Assembly (NCBI RefSeq): GCF_902499115.1
Contig: NZ_CABVPN010000004.1
Span: 62,001-126,000 of the forward strand
Direction: 5' to 3'
Length of the DNA stretch: 64,000 bases
Source of the DNA: Burkholderia diffusa
GTDB lineage: Bacteria; Pseudomonadota; Gammaproteobacteria; Burkholderiales; Burkholderiaceae
Below the pieces are notes generated by a model. It had not been told where the DNA came from. It made no database searches and saw only the letters and a list, made by a program, of their open reading frames with translations. Positions 35,477-43,414 of this stretch are shown here, piece by piece; position 1 is the first letter of the stretch; every line of letters begins with the position of its first letter. The translations under genes and the position numbers were made by a program.

Positions 35477-35707
35477 ATGTCGATCCACATCTGTTCGCGG
35501 GAAGCCCAAGCGGCGCAACGCTTCGTCGAAGCGACGCGCAACGTCGATCAGGCGTTTCGCGCGGTGCGCGGCGAAAGCGAAGACGAAGTCTCGTCGGCCG
35601 AATATGCACGTGCGATGTCGCGCCTCGATCGCGCGCTCGACGAACTGGCGCGTGCGCAGGAGTTCTTCGATCGCGTGGTGGGGGCCGACGCGGCGCACGG
35701 CAACTGA
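35477..35707 (+). CDS. small helical protein, unknown
   Basis: 76-residue protein, entirely helical in appearance, with heptad-like spacing ('AAQRFVEATRNVDQAF', 'AMSRLDRALDELARAQEFFDRVV') suggestive of a helical hairpin or coiled coil. GGGAG at eight bases supports ATG 35477; a GTG six bases earlier is possible. No family recognised. The 281 bases before it contain a 14-bp palindrome ACACGCATGCGTGT (35258-35271) and nothing else I can support. The strong codon bias agrees with a real gene. Confidence 0.7.
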   Translation: MSIHICSREAQAAQRFVEATRNVDQAFRAVRGESEDEVSSAEYARAMSRLDRALDELARAQEFFDRVVGADAAHGN

Positions 35708-35788
35708 ACTCGACTCGCGGCTTCTACCTTCACTTGCGCGTATGGCTGAGTGAGAAATGCGACACGCCCGTGTCGCGCCTGCCGGATG

Positions 35789-36637
35789 CTACGCGTAACC
35801 GCCGTGCTGGAACGACGTCGCGAAGAACTGCATCTGGTAGCGGATCGCGTGTGCCCAGTAGTCCCATGTATGTCCGCCCGGACGCTCCGCATAGTCGTGC
35901 GGCACGCCGAGCGCGACGAGTCGTTGATGCAGCGTGCGGTTCGAGCCGACGAACGAGTCGTCGCGGCCGCAGTCGATCGTCAGGTCCAGATGTGCGCGGA
36001 CGAACGCGCGCGCGTTTTCGACGATCGCGTTGCGGTTCCAGAATGACGGATGGCGGCCGGGGTCGCCGAATACGTGGTCGATGCCCGGTTCGTCCTCGCA
36101 GCAGCGCGGATCGACCGCGCCGCTGATGCTGCCGACCGCGCCGAACGTGTCGGACCGGTCGAGCGCGATGCGCAGCGCGCCGAAGCCGCCCATGCTGAGC
36201 CCGGTGATGGCGCGCGCGCCCTTGGTTGCGATCGTTCTGAAGTGCATGTCGACATACGACACGACTTCGTCGCCGACGAAGGTTTCGTAGCGGCTGCCCG
36301 AGTCGAACGGACTGTCGATGTACCAGCTTTCGTGTCCGCCGTCGGGCATCACGAGGATCACGCGGTAGCGATCGGCCAGTGCCGCGATGTGCGTGTTCGC
36401 GGTCCAGTCGGTGTGGTCGCCGCCGGAGCCGTGCAACAGGTAGACGACCGGAAAGCGCTCGACGCCGCGTTCCGGGCCGTGGCGCAGGCGTGCGTAGTCG
36501 TCGGGCAGCACGACGGTCGCCTTCAGCGTCTGGTTCATCGCGGCACTCGGAATCGCGACGACCCGCGCCTGATAGGCGAGGGCCGGGCCCGCGGCGGCGA
36601 GCAGCAGTAGTAGCCAGAACGCGCGTACCAGATTCAT
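35789..36637 (-). CDS. exported esterase of the esterase D/antigen 85 group
   Basis: 282-residue alpha/beta hydrolase with signal peptide (residues 1-21, ends ALAY). 'VVYLLHGSGGDHTDW' holds the oxyanion loop, nucleophile Ser is in 'ITGLSMGGFGAL' (about 146), acid 'DCGRDDSFV' and His in 'PGGHTWDYW' (about 255). Family members hydrolyse S-formylglutathione, siderophore or short-chain esters, or act as acyltransferases. Export points to an extracytoplasmic substrate. Cysteine pairs 'RCCEDE' could form disulfides. Start ATG 36637 with GAGGGC upstream. Confidence 0.88.
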   Translation of the reverse strand: MNLVRAFWLLLLLAAAGPALAYQARVVAIPSAAMNQTLKATVVLPDDYARLRHGPERGVERFPVVYLLHGSGGDHTDWTANTHIAALADRYRVILVMPDGGHESWYIDSPFDSGSRYETFVGDEVVSYVDMHFRTIATKGARAITGLSMGGFGALRIALDRSDTFGAVGSISGAVDPRCCEDEPGIDHVFGDPGRHPSFWNRNAIVENARAFVRAHLDLTIDCGRDDSFVGSNRTLHQRLVALGVPHDYAERPGGHTWDYWAHAIRYQMQFFATSFQHGGYA

Positions 36638-36754
36638 GGAGCCCTCGCATCGGGAAAACCCCGTTCGGCGACTCTAGCAACCGTCCCTTTCAGCCAAATT
36701 TCGGCGAAACCTACGGATTGTCAGGTGGCGGGCGCGCGGCCGGGGCCGTTCGCG

Positions 36755-37486
36755 TCAGCCGAGACAGCGTGCGAGCGCCTCCAGGAACGCGCCAGGCTGC
36801 TCGGCCGGCATCAGGTGCCCGCAGCCGGCGATCGTTTCGAAGCCCGCACAGCGCACGAGCGCCCAGTCCGGCACGTGCCAGCCCGCACGCGAGCGTTCGC
36901 CCGCGACGAGCCACACCGGATGGCGCTCGAATACTTCGGCGAGCGCCTGCAGATAATCGGGGTCGCCCGTCGTCGCGACGACCGAGCGTCCCGTCGCGCG
37001 CAGCGTCGACGCCGGCTGATGCGCGAGCCAGCGGCGCGCGTCGTCGAGCTGGCGTGGCGACGGATCGTTGATCGAGCCGCGCAGCCAGCCGAACGGATCG
37101 CCGCGCAAGCCGTCGAGCATCGCGTCGGCTTGCGCGGCCGACATGCGGCCGACCGACGCCGACCAGAACGCATCGTCGAGCGTGAAGTTGCCTTCGACGT
37201 TGACGATCCGGCGCACGCGCGCTGGATGCGCGTGGGCGAACAGCATCGCGATCGCGCCGCCGACGGAGTGACCGACGATATCGACCGGCTGCGTGCCTAA
37301 GTGCGTGTCGATTGCCTGCCGGACATGCTCGACTTGCGCGGCGAGCGTGATCGCGTCGGACGGCGCGTCGCGATGGATGCCGTAACCGAGCAGGTCGGGG
37401 GCGAGATGCGGGCCTGGCCATCCGGGCACGTCGAATGTGCCGATGAAACCGTGAACGAAGACGACGGGCGGAGCGGGCTGGCTCAT
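36755..37486 (-). CDS. alpha/beta hydrolase
   Basis: 243-residue cytoplasmic alpha/beta hydrolase. 'VVFVHGFIGTFDV' oxyanion loop, nucleophile Ser in 'DIVGHSVGGAIAML' (about 74), and His in 'IAGCGHLMPAEQPGAF' (about 225) with an acid before it complete the triad. Substrate unknown. Its start overlaps the stop of the DinB-like gene (ATGA), so the two act as an operon and may be part of one stress or detoxification response. Confidence 0.88.
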   Translation of the reverse strand: MSQPAPPVVFVHGFIGTFDVPGWPGPHLAPDLLGYGIHRDAPSDAITLAAQVEHVRQAIDTHLGTQPVDIVGHSVGGAIAMLFAHAHPARVRRIVNVEGNFTLDDAFWSASVGRMSAAQADAMLDGLRGDPFGWLRGSINDPSPRQLDDARRWLAHQPASTLRATGRSVVATTGDPDYLQALAEVFERHPVWLVAGERSRAGWHVPDWALVRCAGFETIAGCGHLMPAEQPGAFLEALARCLG

Positions 37487-38289
37487 TGGGCGTTCGGCAA
37501 CGGAAGGGGCGGCAATTCGAATTCGGCGAGCAGTTCGTCGAGTTCGAGCGCGTGCGTGCGATCGTGGTCGAGCAGCTCGCGCACGAGTTCGTCGAGCGAC
37601 ATCCGGCGGATTCCGTCGCGCAGCCCGCAGCGCTGGCGTTCGGACGGTTGCAGCGCCGCGGCCGACGCGCACAGCGCGGCGCGGCCGGCGCGGAACGCGG
37701 CGAGCGCGCCGTCGAGCGGCTGTGCGAGGTAGTCGCGCTGCGCGGCGAGCGCGGTCCCGTCGACGGACGCGATCACCGGCAGTTCGTGCGTGCGCACGAC
37801 ATCGATGCGTTCGGCGAACACCGCGTCGAGGTCGCGCAGGTGGCACGCATGTTCGACGAGCGAGAAGCCCGTGCCGGCGGGGCGGCGCGTGGCCAGCGCG
37901 GCGGGAACGCGAGCGGCATACGCGGCGAACCGGTCGGGCATCGCGGCCAGCGCGGCGACGACGTCGGCGAACGGCAGGACCAGCGGAAACGCGCTGAATA
38001 CCGCGCCGTAGCTGAACAGCGCGCCGCCGATCCGGCCGCGCGCCTGCACGACGTCGTGCCCGTGGCGGCGCATCACGTCGGCGACCATCGCGCCGCAGAA
38101 CTGCCGGGCGGTCGTATCGGCTTCGATTTCGGGGAACTTGTGCGCGATCTCGTGCTGGATCGCGCCGATCGCCGCGACGCCGACGCGCGACAGCGCCGCG
38201 AATTCGAGATAGCGCGCGGGCTGCGTAATCAGGGCTTCGAGCTGCGCGCCGAGTGGCGTCGCGCGAAAACGGTCAAAACGGGAATGCAT
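37483..38289 (-). CDS. DinB/YfiT-superfamily protein
   Basis: 268-residue protein. The C-terminal 170 residues look like a DinB/MDMPI four-helix bundle: 'GFSLVEHACHLRDLDAVFAERI' supplies the first metal His residues and 'LVRELLDHDRTHALELDELL' the later ones. Proteins of this fold are metal-dependent thiol transferases or of unknown role in DNA-damage and antibiotic stress. The N-terminal 100 residues are not recognised and make it longer than single-domain relatives. The promoter region contains a long dyad at 38302-38340. It is first in a two-gene unit with a hydrolase. Confidence 0.7.
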   Translation of the reverse strand: MHSRFDRFRATPLGAQLEALITQPARYLEFAALSRVGVAAIGAIQHEIAHKFPEIEADTTARQFCGAMVADVMRRHGHDVVQARGRIGGALFSYGAVFSAFPLVLPFADVVAALAAMPDRFAAYAARVPAALATRRPAGTGFSLVEHACHLRDLDAVFAERIDVVRTHELPVIASVDGTALAAQRDYLAQPLDGALAAFRAGRAALCASAAALQPSERQRCGLRDGIRRMSLDELVRELLDHDRTHALELDELLAEFELPPLPLPNAQ

Positions 38290-38301
38290 GACGACAAGGC
38301 C

Positions 38302-38340
38302 TCGCCGTGTAACGTGTCAAAATGCTACGTTACACGGCGA
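38302..38340 (-). promoter_or_regulatory. 14-bp perfect inverted repeat, probable operator of the DinB-like operon
   Basis: TCGCCGTGTAACGT (38302-38315) and ACGTTACACGGCGA (38327-38340) are exact reverse complements, 11 bases apart. The dyad starts 13 bases upstream of the DinB-like gene. The spacer region on the minus strand contains TTGACA, a consensus -35, so a bound dimer would cover the promoter. No regulator gene is adjacent, so the binder is encoded elsewhere. Confidence 0.65.
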
Positions 38341-38421
38341 AGCGCCGTCAATCCGTTTATGCAGAGGATTCGGCCGGGGCACCCGCTTCGATTGCGCTGC
38401 TGCGCCCCGGCCGGGCCAGCC

Positions 38422-38853
38422 TTATGCGTCCCGCTTGCCTTCCATCTCCGCGCGCAGCCGTGCTTCCTGTTCCTGCAGCTCCGGCGTGAACGCCTCGCCG
38501 AAATCCTCGGGCGAGAAGACCTGGCGGATCTCGATGTCCGATTCGGTGGGCATCGGATTCGGGCAGCGCTTGACCCATTCGACGGCTTCTTCCATCGAAT
38601 TCACCTGCCACAGCCAGTAGCCGGCGATCAGTTCCTTGGTTTCGGCGAACGGGCCGTCGATGACGGTCCGGTCCTTGCCGGAGAAGTGCACGCGCTTGCC
38701 GCGCGAACTCGGGTGCAGCCCTTCGCCGGCCAGCATCACGCCGGCCTTCACGAGTGCCTCGTTGTACTGGCCCATTGCGGCCAGCAGTTCGGTATCGGGC
38801 ATGGTGCCCGATTCGGAAAAGGCCGTTGCCTTGACGATCACCATGACGCGCAT
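38422..38853 (-). CDS. YCII-related (DGPF) domain protein
   Basis: 143-residue YCII/DGPF family protein. It has the family pattern 'MRVMVIVKAT...GQYNEALVKAGVMLAGEGLHP', 'VIDGPFAETKELIAGYWLWQVNSMEEAVEW' (the DGPF motif at about 67-70) and 'IEIRQVFSPEDFG'. These proteins are small ferredoxin-like fold enzymes or partners, often next to ECF sigma factors; none is present here. Start ATG 38853 has AAGGAGT upstream. Function unknown. Confidence 0.9.
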   Translation of the reverse strand: MRVMVIVKATAFSESGTMPDTELLAAMGQYNEALVKAGVMLAGEGLHPSSRGKRVHFSGKDRTVIDGPFAETKELIAGYWLWQVNSMEEAVEWVKRCPNPMPTESDIEIRQVFSPEDFGEAFTPELQEQEARLRAEMEGKRDA

Positions 38854-39219
38854 TGTCGCTACTCCTTGAACGGGAAAGGGAACATCCGCAATCGGCCTGC
38901 CGTGCGGACGGCAAAACGATCGGTTACGACACTACGACGCATGACATGCGCGCGAATCGACATCGCGCGCAAACAATTCTGATGACCGGTGACGGGGAGG
39001 TGGCAGCCGTGGGCAGCATCGCGTAACGGACGAGGCGCGCGGAGTGGAGGATTCGCCCGCGTGAAACCGGAGGCGGACGGCACCGGCACCGGCCGCGGCC
39101 CGGCGTGGCGAGTCGCGCAACCCGGTCGATTCCAGCACGGGACGATCGTGCGGCGACGCGCCGGAGCCCCCGGTCAAAACTGGTATGCTGGTCAGCATTA
39201 CGTTCATGTGGAGGGCGCC

Positions 39220-39450
39220 ATGGCAACGAAGGAAGTCTCGAAGAAAAAGTACCTGAAGATTCTGAACAAACGCCTGCGTGCCGAGCCGGAAGCGCCGGCC
39301 GGCGCGTCGTTCGTATTCTTCCCGCTCGGCGCGAAGGCCAAGCATGCGACGGGCGTCGTATCCGGCGAGCCGCGCAGCAAGCGCGAACTCGCAGTGATGG
39401 CCGCGATCCAGAGCAAGGCCGCTGCGGAATTCGTCGTGACCGGCGCCTGA
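39220..39450 (+). CDS. small basic protein, unknown
   Basis: 76-residue protein starting 'MATKEVSKKKYLKILNKRL', with a Lys/Arg-rich N-terminus and a mixed Ala-rich C-terminus that ends 'AAAEFVVTGA'. GGAGGG lies just upstream of ATG 39220. No family recognised; charge pattern could suit nucleic-acid or ribosome association but there is no motif to prove it. It stands alone between leftward genes. Confidence 0.65.
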   Translation: MATKEVSKKKYLKILNKRLRAEPEAPAGASFVFFPLGAKAKHATGVVSGEPRSKRELAVMAAIQSKAAAEFVVTGA

Positions 39451-39492
39451 CCGGCGACGTACGACGGGCGGCCGCACACGGCAGCGCGTGCG

Positions 39493-40194
39493 TTACGCCG
39501 CGGCCGCCTCGCAATATGCAATCACACCGGCGATCACGCGCGCGATGTCATGCGTGATCGCCGGGCCGTGCATCGGCAGGATGATGTCGAGATCGAGCGC
39601 CTGGATGCGGCGCAGCGCGCTCGCCAGGTGCGCGAGCGACGGGAGGTAGTCCGAGCGCGTAATCGCGTCGAGGATTGTCGGCAGCGGGTCGTCGGTCTCC
39701 TCCCTGCCGAAGCGCATCAGGATGTCCGACGACAGCAGTGCCTTGTACGCCGGCAGATACACGACGAGCGCGTCCCACTGATGCACGTGCTTCGTGAAGA
39801 CCGGCACGACGTCAATGCCCGAGAGCGTCGTCGGCTCGCCGTCCTTCAACGGAATCGCGCGTACGCCGAACACGTCGGCAAGCCCCCATGTACACATCGG
39901 ATGTCCGTACGCGACGAGCGCCGGATTGGCCGCGAGGAAGTCGGGCAGCGCGCCCATTTCGTCGGCCTCGAAGTGCGGGACGATCACGTTGCTGACCATC
40001 GACGGCGCGATGCCGACGGTGTCGAGCGCCGCACTCAGTTGCGTGAAGTTGGAACGCGTGCCCGTTTCGACGCACAGCACGTCACCGTGCGACGATCGTA
40101 CGAAGAACTGACTGAAGCTCAGGTTCAGCGTGTCGACGTAGGACGTGGCGCGAAACAGGCCGTCGCGGACGGCGTCGATTCGGGAGGCGCTCAT
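39493..40194 (-). CDS. MBL-fold protein of the ODP/flavodiiron type
   Basis: 233-residue metallo-beta-lactamase-fold protein. In place of the HxHxDH zinc motif it has 'PHFEADEMG' with His74, Glu76 and Asp78, the H-x-E-x-D pattern of the diiron oxygen-reducing domain of flavodiiron proteins. Later ligands fit 'LLSSDIL' (Asp about 152) and 'LPMHGPAI' (His about 212). There is no flavodoxin domain. It may bind two irons and react with oxygen or NO, or act as a sensor. Start ATG 40194. Neighbours give no pathway. Confidence 0.82.
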   Translation of the reverse strand: MSASRIDAVRDGLFRATSYVDTLNLSFSQFFVRSSHGDVLCVETGTRSNFTQLSAALDTVGIAPSMVSNVIVPHFEADEMGALPDFLAANPALVAYGHPMCTWGLADVFGVRAIPLKDGEPTTLSGIDVVPVFTKHVHQWDALVVYLPAYKALLSSDILMRFGREETDDPLPTILDAITRSDYLPSLAHLASALRRIQALDLDIILPMHGPAITHDIARVIAGVIAYCEAAAA

Positions 40195-40226
40195 CGGGGA
40201 TCCTCGCGCAGGGAAGGGGGCGGGAG

Positions 40227-40260
40227 CCGCACCGCCCGCGCACCGCGGGTTGCGGTGCGG
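40227..40260. other. strong stem-loop between ABC exporter and MBL genes
   Basis: CCGCACCG plus CCCGCG (40227-40240) fold back on CGCGGG plus CGGTGCGG (40244-40260) with a small bulge, giving a stem of about 14 bp. It lies some 80 bases past the ABC permease stop on the minus strand and before the MBL start. No T-run follows, so it may be a transcript end processed in another way. Confidence 0.4.
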
Positions 40261-40338
40261 CAGACGGCGGCAGTCGATCTTCCGATCCAGTCTAGCAGCG
40301 CCGCCCCGGATCCGCGAACCGGGGCAACCCGCGGCGCG

Positions 40339-41109
40339 TCAGTTCTTCAGCTTGTAGCCGGTGCGGAACATCCACGCGACGATCGCGAGCAGGATCGCGA
40401 GGAACAGCGAGGTGGCCGCGAGGCTGATCCCCACGTGCACGTCGGCCAGCCCGTAGAACGACCAGCGGAAGCCGCTGATCAGATAGACGATCGGGTTGAA
40501 CAGTGTGACGATGCGCCACGCGGGCGGCAGCATGTCGACCGAATAGAAGCTGCCGCCGAGGAACGTGAGCGGCGTGATGATCAGGAGCGGCACGAGCTGC
40601 AGCTTCTCGAAGCTGTCGGCCCAGATGCCGATCACGAAGCCGAACAGGCTGAAGGTGATCGACGTCAGTACGAGGAACAGCACCATCCAGAACGGATGCA
40701 GGATGTGCAGCGGCACGAACAGGCCTGCCGTCGCGAGGATGATCAACCCGAGCAGCAACGACTTCGACGCGGCCGCACCCACGTACGCGATCACGATCTC
40801 CCAATACGACACGGGCGCGGACAATATCTCGTAGATCGTGCCCGTGAAGCGCGGGAAGTAGATGCCGAACGACGCGTTCGAGATGCTCTGCGACAGCAGC
40901 GACAGCATCACGAGGCCCGGGACGATGAACGACCCGTAGCCGATCCCGTTCACGTCGCTGATGCGCGAGCCGATCGCGGAGCCGAACACGACGAAATACA
41001 GCGACGTCGAGATCACCGGCGCGATGATGCTTTGCATCAGCGTGCGGCGCGTGCGGGCCATTTCGGCGCGGTAGATCGCGCGGATGCCGTGAAGATTCCA
41101 GTTCGCCAT
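40339..41109 (-). CDS. ABC-2 type exporter permease
   Basis: 256-residue ABC-2 permease with six TM helices, conserved 'ISNASFGIYFPRFTGTIYEILSAPVSYWEIV' region (residues about 80-112) and 'FLGGSFYSVDMLPP' (about 185). It resembles the NodJ/DrrB and YadH-like permeases used for lipid, polysaccharide or drug export. It begins five bases after the ATPase gene and forms with it a minimal two-gene exporter. Substrate unknown. Confidence 0.9.
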   Translation of the reverse strand: MANWNLHGIRAIYRAEMARTRRTLMQSIIAPVISTSLYFVVFGSAIGSRISDVNGIGYGSFIVPGLVMLSLLSQSISNASFGIYFPRFTGTIYEILSAPVSYWEIVIAYVGAAASKSLLLGLIILATAGLFVPLHILHPFWMVLFLVLTSITFSLFGFVIGIWADSFEKLQLVPLLIITPLTFLGGSFYSVDMLPPAWRIVTLFNPIVYLISGFRWSFYGLADVHVGISLAATSLFLAILLAIVAWMFRTGYKLKN

Positions 41110-41114
41110 GTGCG

Positions 41115-42059
41115 TCAGGCCCCTTGTGTGCCGTTGCGGCGGTTGTCGATCAGGCTGACGAAAATGTCCTCGAGCGAGCTCTGCGTCGTGTGCAGGTCGC
41201 GAAAGCCGATGCCGGCCGAGCCGAGGGCGTTGATCAGCTTCGCGATGCTCGCGTCGTCGCGCTGCGAGTCGTACGTGTAGACGAGCGCGGTGCCGTCGTC
41301 CGCGCGTTCGAGCCCGAACGCGGCGAGTTCGCCCGGCACGGTCGCGAGCGGATGCTCGAGCTGCACCGTCAGCTGTTTCTTGCCGAGCTTGCGCATCAGC
41401 TCGCGCTTCTCTTCGACGAGCACGAGCTCGCCGCCGAGGATGATGCCGATCCGGTCGGCCATTTCCTCGGCTTCCTCGATGTAGTGCGTGGTCAGCAGGA
41501 TCGTCACGCCGCTTTCGCGCAGCGAGTCGACCAGCTTCCACATGTCGCGGCGCAGCTCGACGTCGACGCCGGCCGTCGGCTCGTCGAGGAACAGGATGCG
41601 CGGCTCGTGCGACAGCGCCTTCGCGATCATCACGCGGCGCTTCATGCCGCCCGACAGCGTCATCAGCTTGTTGTCGCGCTTGTCCCACAGCGACAGCGCC
41701 TTCAGCGTTTTCTCGATGTAAGCGGGATCGGGGGCCTTGCCGAACAGGCCGCGGCTGAACGACACGGTCGCCCAGACGGTTTCGAACGCGTCGGTCGTCA
41801 GCTCCTGCGGCACGAGGCCGATCATTTCGCGGGCGGCGCGGTATTGATCGCGGATGTCGTGCCCGCCGACGGTCACGCGGCCTTCGGTCGGCGTGACGAT
41901 GCCGCAGATCGAGCCGATCAGCGTGGTCTTGCCTGCGCCGTTCGGTCCGAGCAGCGCGAAGATCTCGCCCGGGCGGATGTCGAGGGTCACGTGCTTCAGC
42001 GCCTGGAAGCCGGACGCGTAAGTCTTGGAGAGGTCGGAGACGGAAAGGATCGGTTGCAT
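41115..42059 (-). CDS. ABC-2 exporter ATP-binding protein
   Basis: 314-residue ABC ATPase: Walker A 'GPNGAGKTT' (about 38-46), signature 'LSGGMKRR' (about 140), Walker B 'ILFLDEPTAGVD', switch His in 'LLTTHYIEEAEEM'. The C-terminal 90 residues are a DrrA/NodI-like extension. It forms a YadG/YadH-type exporter with the downstream permease. Start ATG 42059 (MQPILSV) has only a weak site; a GTG at 42074 is no better. Confidence 0.92.
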   Translation of the reverse strand: MQPILSVSDLSKTYASGFQALKHVTLDIRPGEIFALLGPNGAGKTTLIGSICGIVTPTEGRVTVGGHDIRDQYRAAREMIGLVPQELTTDAFETVWATVSFSRGLFGKAPDPAYIEKTLKALSLWDKRDNKLMTLSGGMKRRVMIAKALSHEPRILFLDEPTAGVDVELRRDMWKLVDSLRESGVTILLTTHYIEEAEEMADRIGIILGGELVLVEEKRELMRKLGKKQLTVQLEHPLATVPGELAAFGLERADDGTALVYTYDSQRDDASIAKLINALGSAGIGFRDLHTTQSSLEDIFVSLIDNRRNGTQGA

Positions 42060-42488
42060 GCTCACGGATGGCACGGCCGGTCGGTCCGACGCTGCGCGCC
42101 GCGCGTGCCCGGTGCCGCCGCTGCGAAGCGGCCGGTGTCGGGTGCGGCATGGCGAACGAGCGTCATGTCGAACGGCGTTGTGGTGCGGGATCGCAGGACC
42201 GCCATATTAGCAATCGGAAGATGGAAATGCATTTCGACGCAAAGGTCATGCGATGCCGGTGTCGGATTTGCGGAAAATGTGTGTGCGTCATTCAATAAAG
42301 CGGCGCTTTATTCGAATCGGGCGAACAATGCGCGCGGTTTTCGGGCAACGGGATGGCGATCACGCTTGCGCGCGGCAGCGGGGCGGGCACCAGGCCGACT
42401 GTGCCGCTCGAACGCCGTCGGGCCGTACCGGGACGGTATGCGGCGCGCTCGCGATAATGCATTCCTCTCACGTCCCGGAGCGATGCAC
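42060..42488. other. 429-base divergent promoter region with a 19-bp palindrome
   Basis: Region between the ABC ATPase gene (leftward) and the cupin gene (rightward). It contains the palindrome at 42294-42312 described separately and no supported gene. Confidence 0.6.
42294..42312. promoter_or_regulatory. 19-bp palindrome AATAAAGCG-G-CGCTTTATT
   Basis: Perfect 9-1-9 palindrome. It stands out as an AT-rich element in GC-rich DNA. Its size and symmetry are like operators of Fur- or TetR-type dimers, but the sequence is not a Fur box I know. It is about 175 bases upstream of the cupin gene and 235 from the ABC gene. Confidence 0.5.
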
Positions 42489-42785
42489 ATGTCCTTGATC
42501 GATTTCAAGTCCGTCGCGGCCGCGCAGGCCGTTGCATGGAAATCCACGATCGTCGGCGAAGTCGGGCCGGCCCGGATCAAGGTGCTGCGCATGGACGCGC
42601 AGCCGTACGAAGCGGAAGTGCACGACTACGACGAAGGGCTGCTGGTGCTCGACGGCAGGCTGATGCTCGAGGTCGACGCGGAAACGGTCGTCGTCGAAGC
42701 CGGGCAGATGTACCTTGCTGCCGCGGGCTTACGCCACGCGGTGCTGCCGGGCAGTCACGGCACGCTCGCGATCATCGACGTGTGA
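42489..42785 (+). CDS. small cupin-domain protein
   Basis: 98-residue single-domain cupin. The beta-barrel motifs are visible around 'VHDYDEGLLVLDGRLMLEVD' (cupin 1, about 44-62) and 'AGQMYLAAAGLRHAVLPGSHG' (cupin 2, about 72-90). Cupin 1 has only one His before the Glu position, so metal binding may differ from the classical two-His motif. GGAG eight bases upstream favours ATG 42489 over ATG 42483. Function unknown. Confidence 0.85.
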   Translation: MSLIDFKSVAAAQAVAWKSTIVGEVGPARIKVLRMDAQPYEAEVHDYDEGLLVLDGRLMLEVDAETVVVEAGQMYLAAAGLRHAVLPGSHGTLAIIDV

Positions 42786-43414
42786 GGTTGCACCGCAGCA
42801 TGCGTGCGTGCCGCCGGCGGTTCGCACGCCGGGCCTTGCGCGACGTGGAGCACCGACATTCAAACGAGCGTTATATAGGTCCGGTATTTGTCTGAGCAAA
42901 TAAATTGAAGGCTGTTTGAAAAACTGTCAAACACCCTGCTCGCACCGGGGATCGCGCGGTTCGGCACGTTTGGAACTCTGCATCCATTTACTTGTGCGGA
43001 TCGTCCGATCATAGTCTCGACAAACGACGCATCACGATAACGAATCAAGCGTACGTACGGAGACCAATACATGACATGCCTATCCGAGGGCCTTGCCGCA
43101 CTGCCGTTTCCCTGCTTTTCGCCGGATGCGGGCGCGCCGCGCATTGCGCGCTGCCTGCGTCATCGCATCGCGTTGCCGCGGTAGCGACGCACCCCATTCC
43201 ATTTCGATTTCCCCGATGGCGCCTTGCCGCATGACGGTGGCGCCGGATTGCGCTTGCCAGCCGCGTCGATCCTGATCGCATTTGCGTGACCGGCAACGCG
43301 GCGCACATCGTGCGCATCGTCATGTGCCGCGCATCGTCGCGTCGGCGCGATACCAACCGGTGGGCCACGCAGCTCATCCGGACGAGACCTGTCGTACCTC
43401 AAAAGGAGGGGTTG
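42786..43414. other. 629-base gap upstream of the DUF2957 cluster
   Basis: The first third (about 42870-43050) is poorer in GC than the surroundings and contains an inverted repeat TGTTTGA (42913-42919) / TCAAACA (42927-42933) and TATATAGG-like stretches that may be a promoter. The rest, to AGGAGG just before 43415, is the leader of the DUF2957 gene. I see no credible gene. A short frame overlapping the leader (from 43286) is only an extension of the lipoprotein frame. Confidence 0.55.

Noticed and set aside
42950..42985. Sigma-54-like GGCAC...TGCA before the DUF2957 cluster
   Set aside because: The GG to GC distance is about five bases too long for a -24/-12 promoter.
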